A DNA stretch of 64,000 nt, from contig NZ_LT985980.1 in NCBI RefSeq assembly GCF_900291985.1, forward strand, positions 1,810,001 through 1,874,000, in the 5' to 3' direction. Each line of letters begins with the position of its first letter. The stretch's first letter is position 1. The notes below the pieces were generated by a model. That model was given only the letters and a program-made list of their open reading frames with translations, was not told the DNA's origin and did no database searches. Both the position numbers and the translations under genes were made by a program. This document shows, one piece after another, positions 59,772 to 64,000 of this stretch. This DNA comes from Lysinibacillus timonensis. GTDB lineage: Bacteria; Bacillota; Bacilli; Bacillales_A; Planococcaceae.

Positions 59772-60455
59772 ATGAAAAAGGTTATTTTAGTACCGTTACT
59801 GCTTGGAGTAATGGGCATTGGAGGAGTTATTGCTTTAGCAGGTGGTCATATGGTTAGTTCCGCAAGTGAGGTATCATTAGCACAAATTAAAACGAAAGCA
59901 TTAAGTGAAGTAAATGGAACAATCCGTGAAGTTGAAGTAGAAAGAAAAGGCAATAAAAAATATTATGGAATTGAAATAGTAACAGAAAACGCAAAATATG
60001 ACTTAATCTATGATGCAGCAACTGGTGAATTGGTTAAAAAACAGAAAGATGAAATCGATGATGATTTAATAAATTATAAGAATGTTGAAACCGTAAATAA
60101 TGAAAAGTCCAATCAATACAAAGATGACTTAGATGATGACATTAATGAAAACGATGATAAAAAAGATAAACCAGTATCTAATACTCAATCAATACAAAAA
60201 CAAACAAGTACAACTATTCCAAAACAACAAACACCTACTACACCAACTCCAAATATAAACAACAAAGACGATGACTACGATGATTATTACGATGACGACC
60301 TTTATGATGATGACTACGAGGATCGTTACGATGATGACATCTCTGATGATGATGACAATGATCTTTATGATGACGACCAATATGAAAATGATGACGATGA
60401 TGATGACGATGATGAACGTTACGAAGATGATGATGATGACGATAACGACGACTAG
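59772..60455 (+). CDS. exported PepSY protein with long Asp-rich tail
   Basis: The 227-residue protein has an N-terminal signal or anchor (1-25, LLLGVMGIGGVIALAGG), one PepSY unit (about 33-95, with YGIEIVTENAKYDLIYDAATGELV), a Thr/Pro/Gln linker and a tail of about 75 residues dominated by Asp and Tyr. No other catalytic motif. GAAGGAGAG precedes the start. It is the second PepSY gene behind the two-component pair and appears to be a paralogous partner of the first. Confidence 0.85.
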   Translation: MKKVILVPLLLGVMGIGGVIALAGGHMVSSASEVSLAQIKTKALSEVNGTIREVEVERKGNKKYYGIEIVTENAKYDLIYDAATGELVKKQKDEIDDDLINYKNVETVNNEKSNQYKDDLDDDINENDDKKDKPVSNTQSIQKQTSTTIPKQQTPTTPTPNINNKDDDYDDYYDDDLYDDDYEDRYDDDISDDDDNDLYDDDQYENDDDDDDDDERYEDDDDDDNDD

Positions 60456-60472
60456 AGACCTCAGGTAATCTG

Positions 60473-60510
60473 AAAGTTGATTCTACTAACATGTAGGGTC
60501 AACTTTTTAT
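60473..60510 (+). terminator. terminator of the two-component/PepSY operon
   Basis: AAAGTTGA (473-480) pairs with TCAACTTT (499-506), with an inner CTAC/GTAG, followed by TTTTTATT. Confidence 0.75.
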
Positions 60511-60567
60511 TGTATACGAAATGATTAGTTCGAATATATTTAACTAAGTTGAAATTAAGATTAGGAG

Positions 60568-60957
60568 ATGATTGTTATAAAGAGAATGGGAAGAATTTTA
60601 GGAATAGTTGCAGGCATTGCAAGTATTGTATTATGGATTGTCTTAGTCTTTGCTAATCCTTATGCAGTACTAGGGAGTGGGGGCACAATTACGACATTTG
60701 TAATGTTATTTCTCCCAGCTTGTCTGGCTATATTTGCTTCTATTAAAGGAAAACATGTTTTATTGTTACTAGCTTTTATTTGGTCTTTACCAATTAGTTT
60801 ATATGTTTACTTTACGCCAGGAATATTTTCTTGGTTTGGAATAACAAGTTTCACCTATCTATTCAGCTTCGTTTTAACAATAACTTCTATGAAAATTAGT
60901 GAAATGAAAAAAGTTAGAGAGAACTATAAACTCAATTCAAACACCGATCATCAATAG
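60568..60957 (+). CDS. small multi-pass membrane protein of unknown function
   Basis: The 129-residue protein has four hydrophobic segments (about 10-30, 38-58, 62-85, 88-110) and a short charged C-terminus. The GGAG directly abuts the first ATG (60568), so translation may begin at the internal ATG six codons later (MGRILG) or at a non-ATG codon between; the start is uncertain. No family recognised. Confidence 0.6.
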   Translation: MIVIKRMGRILGIVAGIASIVLWIVLVFANPYAVLGSGGTITTFVMLFLPACLAIFASIKGKHVLLLLAFIWSLPISLYVYFTPGIFSWFGITSFTYLFSFVLTITSMKISEMKKVRENYKLNSNTDHQ

Positions 60958-61114
60958 GCGATGATTTCATATTTTCAAATGTTGTTGATAGCATTGTATT
61001 GTTACCTCAATATTTAAGTTAATCTAAAACTAATAGAGGTATTATGAAACATTTATATAATACCTTATATATCAAAGAGTTTTAATTTGTTTAATAATGT
61101 GAGGTCAGACCAAT

Positions 61115-62065
61115 ATGGATAATCAAAAAATAACTGACATATGTAAAAACTATTACATTACTCCAAATAAAGTTGAGATCCTTCGAAATAATGAACGTGT
61201 ATTTGCAAAAGTCGAAACATCACATACATACTTTCTAAAAGGAAAAGAAGTTGTAAATCAATCTTATCGCGAAGCATGTTGTACTTTTGCAAATCTTCTA
61301 AATGCTCAAGGACTTAATGCGACTCAATTTGTACAATCCAAGAAAAACAATTACGTTGTTCAATATGAGGATAAAGCTTATTCATTAGAGCTTGCATTAC
61401 AAGGGAAACCAATTAAAGTGATTCATGATCGGGAAATTGCTGATATTGGACAATTATTAGGTGTACTCCACCGTTTATCTATTAGAATGCCTAACTTATT
61501 TACTAACAGAACTTCTTCAAGCCTATTTAGAGGCATAACTACAATGGTCCATGAAGATTATGATGAAAATGAATTAAGCTTCTTGAAATTTAAGAAACAT
61601 TATTATTCATACTCACTCTTTTCTAAGGTTGAATCACTGTATAAGGAGTACCGTTACAATTTACAGCAAATTTGGATGAGAATTCCTCAAGGGGCAGTAA
61701 AGGGAAACTTTTACTTTTATAATATGTTACTGCAGACTGATAGAACTTTAGCCATTTATGACTTTAGTAGAGCTGGAAATGAAGTATATTTAAATGAAGT
61801 AATTAATGTTGGCGTATATCACGCTTGGCATGCACCATACCAAGGTAACTTAAAAGATAATGAGCGTTTTCAACTATTTATGGAATCTTACACAAAAGAA
61901 CGTCCTCTCGATTCTTTAGAAAAAATCTATGTATCACAATTAATAGCCATTACTAGAGCATTCCAACATGATCGTATTGAACTTGGAAATGCTTTAGAAA
62001 ACGAATTGATGAAAGGATTGTTTTTAAAAGAAACGTTAAAGATACTTGAGGAAGCGCAATGCTAA
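61115..62065 (+). CDS. degenerate APH/CotS-like kinase-fold protein
   Basis: The 316-residue protein has the layout of aminoglycoside-phosphotransferase/CotS-type proteins: N-lobe (about 25-95), the helix IADIGQLLGVLHRLS (about 108-122), then the catalytic loop and metal loop. The loop reads KGNFYFYN (196-203) where active enzymes have HGDxxxxN, so the catalytic aspartate is Asn; the DFG-like segment is YDFSRAG. It is probably a pseudokinase or a substrate-binding scaffold, as in several spore-coat CotS-family proteins. GAGGT lies nine bases upstream. Spore location is only suggested by the family. Confidence 0.65.
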   Translation: MDNQKITDICKNYYITPNKVEILRNNERVFAKVETSHTYFLKGKEVVNQSYREACCTFANLLNAQGLNATQFVQSKKNNYVVQYEDKAYSLELALQGKPIKVIHDREIADIGQLLGVLHRLSIRMPNLFTNRTSSSLFRGITTMVHEDYDENELSFLKFKKHYYSYSLFSKVESLYKEYRYNLQQIWMRIPQGAVKGNFYFYNMLLQTDRTLAIYDFSRAGNEVYLNEVINVGVYHAWHAPYQGNLKDNERFQLFMESYTKERPLDSLEKIYVSQLIAITRAFQHDRIELGNALENELMKGLFLKETLKILEEAQC

Positions 62066-62335
62066 AAAACTGAATATGTATACAAGGAGAAATTATATTT
62101 ATGGCTTATTTGTAATGGAAGTATACATGATTAAGATTATTAAAGTCCTCCCACTTTATTTATTTCATATCATTTAAATATAATAAATGTTTCTTTGGCC
62201 GCGCCAATCAAACCTATAAATGTCAACACAAATATGTACACTTTCGCTTGTTTAAGGATGTACAAAAATACTCGTTTTCCTTATTGTATTTCGCAAGTAA
62301 AAATTGAGCCATTTATTAATTAAAAACTGAGCCAC
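62066..62335. other. 270-base gap with IS21 right end
   Basis: After the APH-like gene it contains AT-rich sequence with no open frame of note, then from 62221 the terminal repeats of the IS21 element. Confidence 0.55.
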
Positions 62336-63088
62336 TCAAACCTGACTGTTTTCCAACCATTCCTTTGTATCTAATATTCGATAGGATGGACCTACCATGT
62401 CCACCATGTATGCTCGATGTGTTAGTCGGTCCGTTAAAGCTGCTGTTAAAACTGGATCCTGAAATATTTCTTCCCATCGATCAAATGATAAATTACTCGT
62501 AACGATGGTAGATGCTCGCCCTGCCCGAAGGGACAGATGAGTAAATAATAACTCGGCTCCTTCTTTATCAAAGGAGATATAACCTAATTCATCAATGATT
62601 ACTAAATCATATTTTTCAAACTTAAGTTCAAATGAACGTAACGTTCTTTCAGAACGGCTCTCTTTTAGTTGGTTTACTAGAGATGATACCGTTGTAAAAA
62701 ATACTTTATACCCTGCCAGACAAGCTTCAATTCCTAAACCTATTGCTATATGGGTTTTACCTGTTCCAGGTGAGCCAATTAATAAGACGTTTTGTTTTTC
62801 TTGAATAAAGTCCAATTTTTTTAAATGTGGGAGGCGAGAGGCCGCATTTTGCGGTAATCTCTCAAATTCTAATTCAGTTAATAGTTTCTTTTCAGGGAAA
62901 TTGGCAGATCGAATACGATTCGCTTTGGCTCGAACTTCTCGATCTTCCATTTCTTGCACTAATGCGTGATATAAGAAATCTTCTGCTGTCTGATATTGGT
63001 TCCACATATCATCTTCTTGTATAAATCCCCGAATGCTTGGTAAACGAAGTTCTTTACACATCTCAATCATTTCCTGTCTCTTATCCAT
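62336..63088 (-). CDS. istB: IS21-family helper ATPase IstB
   Basis: The 250-residue AAA+ helper of IS21-type transposition has Walker A LLIGSPGTGKTHIAIGLG, Walker B YDLVIIDELGYISFD, sensor-1 TIVTSNLSFDRW and the C-terminal DRLTHRAYMVDM. Its start shares one base with the istA stop (TAATG), the typical coupling. It looks intact. Confidence 0.93.
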   Translation of the reverse strand: MDKRQEMIEMCKELRLPSIRGFIQEDDMWNQYQTAEDFLYHALVQEMEDREVRAKANRIRSANFPEKKLLTELEFERLPQNAASRLPHLKKLDFIQEKQNVLLIGSPGTGKTHIAIGLGIEACLAGYKVFFTTVSSLVNQLKESRSERTLRSFELKFEKYDLVIIDELGYISFDKEGAELLFTHLSLRAGRASTIVTSNLSFDRWEEIFQDPVLTAALTDRLTHRAYMVDMVGPSYRILDTKEWLENSQV

Positions 63089-64000
63089 TAATGAAGCACC
63101 CCTGTCTTTTTCGTTTCAAATAACGCCGTTATGGCTGAAAGATTTTCGAGAGATTGGGTGGTGACCTCATTTTTGGGATGTACAGTTTTATGAATGTATT
63201 GGCCTTGATTAGCTAAGAAAATAATCTTCTCTGTTGTTATCTGAACCATAGGGTTTTTCTCAAGTTGTTCAATCGCTGCTAAGACTTTCTCAAGATTATT
63301 ACGTTCTTTTAGATAGATAAGTAACTCTAGAAAATCTCGTTCATTTCCAATATAATAATCTTTGTATAATTTTTTTATTTTTGTTGGTGCTTGACTCAAA
63401 CATTCACTTTGAGCCAATGCACCTTTTTTCTTTTCAAATGTACGTAGGTAATGATATATATCCATAATCCACTGATGGATCTGTCAACTTCTCTTATGTG
63501 TCGCGATACACGCTTTTTCACTAAAAATAAGAATTTTTTCCGCACTCGCTTTTACTTTCACCCATTCTCCAACATGTCCTTCTGGAACAGAATAGCGATT
63601 TTGTCTATAAGTAATTGTGCTGTATTTGTCCACTCTAAATTCAAACAACTCAGAGGCATCAAATGGAATAAAGTCTGCGTTTACTTGCCTAGCTGCACGC
63701 TCTTCTAGCATTAATTGATGGTGCGTTTGGTTTTTCTTATAATGCTTGCGAGAGTTTAATTTCATGACGATTTCTGTTAGATAATCCTGAGCTTCTTCTA
63801 GACTTGCAAACTTATCTCGATGGGCAAATGCTTTCCTACGGATGTATTCTACACTTCGCTCCACATGCCCCTTCTGATTTCCTTTTCTCGGTTCACATAG
63901 TCGTATTTTAAAATGATAATGCATCGATAGATTTTTCATACCATCGGTAATTTCACGTTCAGTTCCAATAAAGTTCTTTACGACTGTCCGCATATTATCG
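63088..64000 (-). pseudogene. istA: IS21-family transposase IstA, 3' part, interrupted by an in-frame stop
   Basis: From the window end the frame reads the DDE domain (DNMRTVVKNF, then GHVERSVEYIRRKAF with the glutamate) and the beta-barrel region to HKRS, where TGA occurs (63484-63486). The same frame continues directly with QIHQWIMDIYHYLRTFEKK, the normal IstA C-terminal extension, to the stop at 63088. One nonsense change therefore splits the gene. The N-terminal half lies outside the window. Confidence 0.85.

Larger units (their letters stand above)
62221..64000 (-). mobile_element. IS21-family insertion sequence, right part (extends past the window)
   Basis: The istB-type helper ATPase and broken istA define it. 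The probable outer end is TGTCAACACAAATATGTACA at 62221, reading inward with a TGT start, followed by repeated TGTACA and TGAGCCA motifs (62307-62336) like the multiple terminal repeats of IS21 elements. The other end lies past 64000, so target duplication cannot be checked. Confidence 0.75.

Noticed and set aside
60189..60492. His- and Ile/Val-rich minus-strand open frames
   Set aside because: Antisense shadows of the GAT/GAC-rich Asp tail of the PepSY gene.

Overview
The window looks like a low-GC Firmicute chromosome, order Bacillales. The pur operon order (E-K-B-C-S-Q-L-F-M-N-H-D preceded by a NETI-motif gene), the yerA/yerB/yerC-pcrB-pcrA-ligA-camS-gatCAB block and the AGGAGG-type ribosome binding sites all match that group. 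The gene content and AT-richness suggest a Lysinibacillus/Planococcaceae-like genus, but this is inference and no rRNA is present to confirm it. No rRNA, tRNA or CRISPR array was seen.

Layout. (1) 1-11.8 kb, minus strand: a polymorphic-toxin island. A DcrB-like protein, a VgrG-like spike protein, a pentapeptide-repeat protein, a small Imm11/DUF1629-like protein and a DUF4280 PAAR-like protein lead to a giant VgrG-RHS fusion. Its C-terminal 130 residues resemble HYD1-type ADP-ribosyltransferases. The next gene overlaps it and carries a macro (ADP-ribose hydrolase-like) domain, so toxin and immunity form a DarT/DarG-like enzymatic pair at the tip of an RHS weapon. Beyond lies a displaced rhs fragment. 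(2) 12.4-18.5 kb: a thiamine salvage operon (tenA-thiM-thiD-thiE) behind two tandem TPP riboswitches, plus a THI5/SsuA-type ABC transporter. (3) 18.5-27.2 kb: degV, rlmCD, an OatA-like O-acyltransferase, two membrane proteins, dgkB and a thioredoxin-like gene, with a decayed rlmCD-like tail. (4) 27.2-28.2 kb: a noncoding nested repeat array (21-bp units inside ~103-bp units). (5) 28.2-41.4 kb: gatCAB, camS, ligA, pcrA, pcrB, yerC, yerB, yerA. (6) 41.6-56.5 kb: a DUF2892 gene (plus strand) facing the purine operon. That operon is controlled by a PurBox pair, a sigma-A promoter and a guanine riboswitch with terminator; purD is cut off from purH by an 857-bp spacer holding a terminator and two further ~21-bp repeat arrays. 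(7) 56.7-62.1 kb, plus strand: an OmpR/HAMP-kinase pair with two PepSY proteins bearing Asp-rich tails, a small membrane protein and a degenerate APH/CotS-like kinase-fold protein. (8) 62.2 kb to the end: the right part of an IS21-family element with intact istB and an istA broken by an in-frame stop.

The most interesting points are the ART-toxin/macro-domain immunity pair on an RHS-VgrG protein with no injection apparatus nearby, and the three unrelated intergenic arrays that share a ~21-bp period (about two helical turns) and a conserved-head, variable-tail design.
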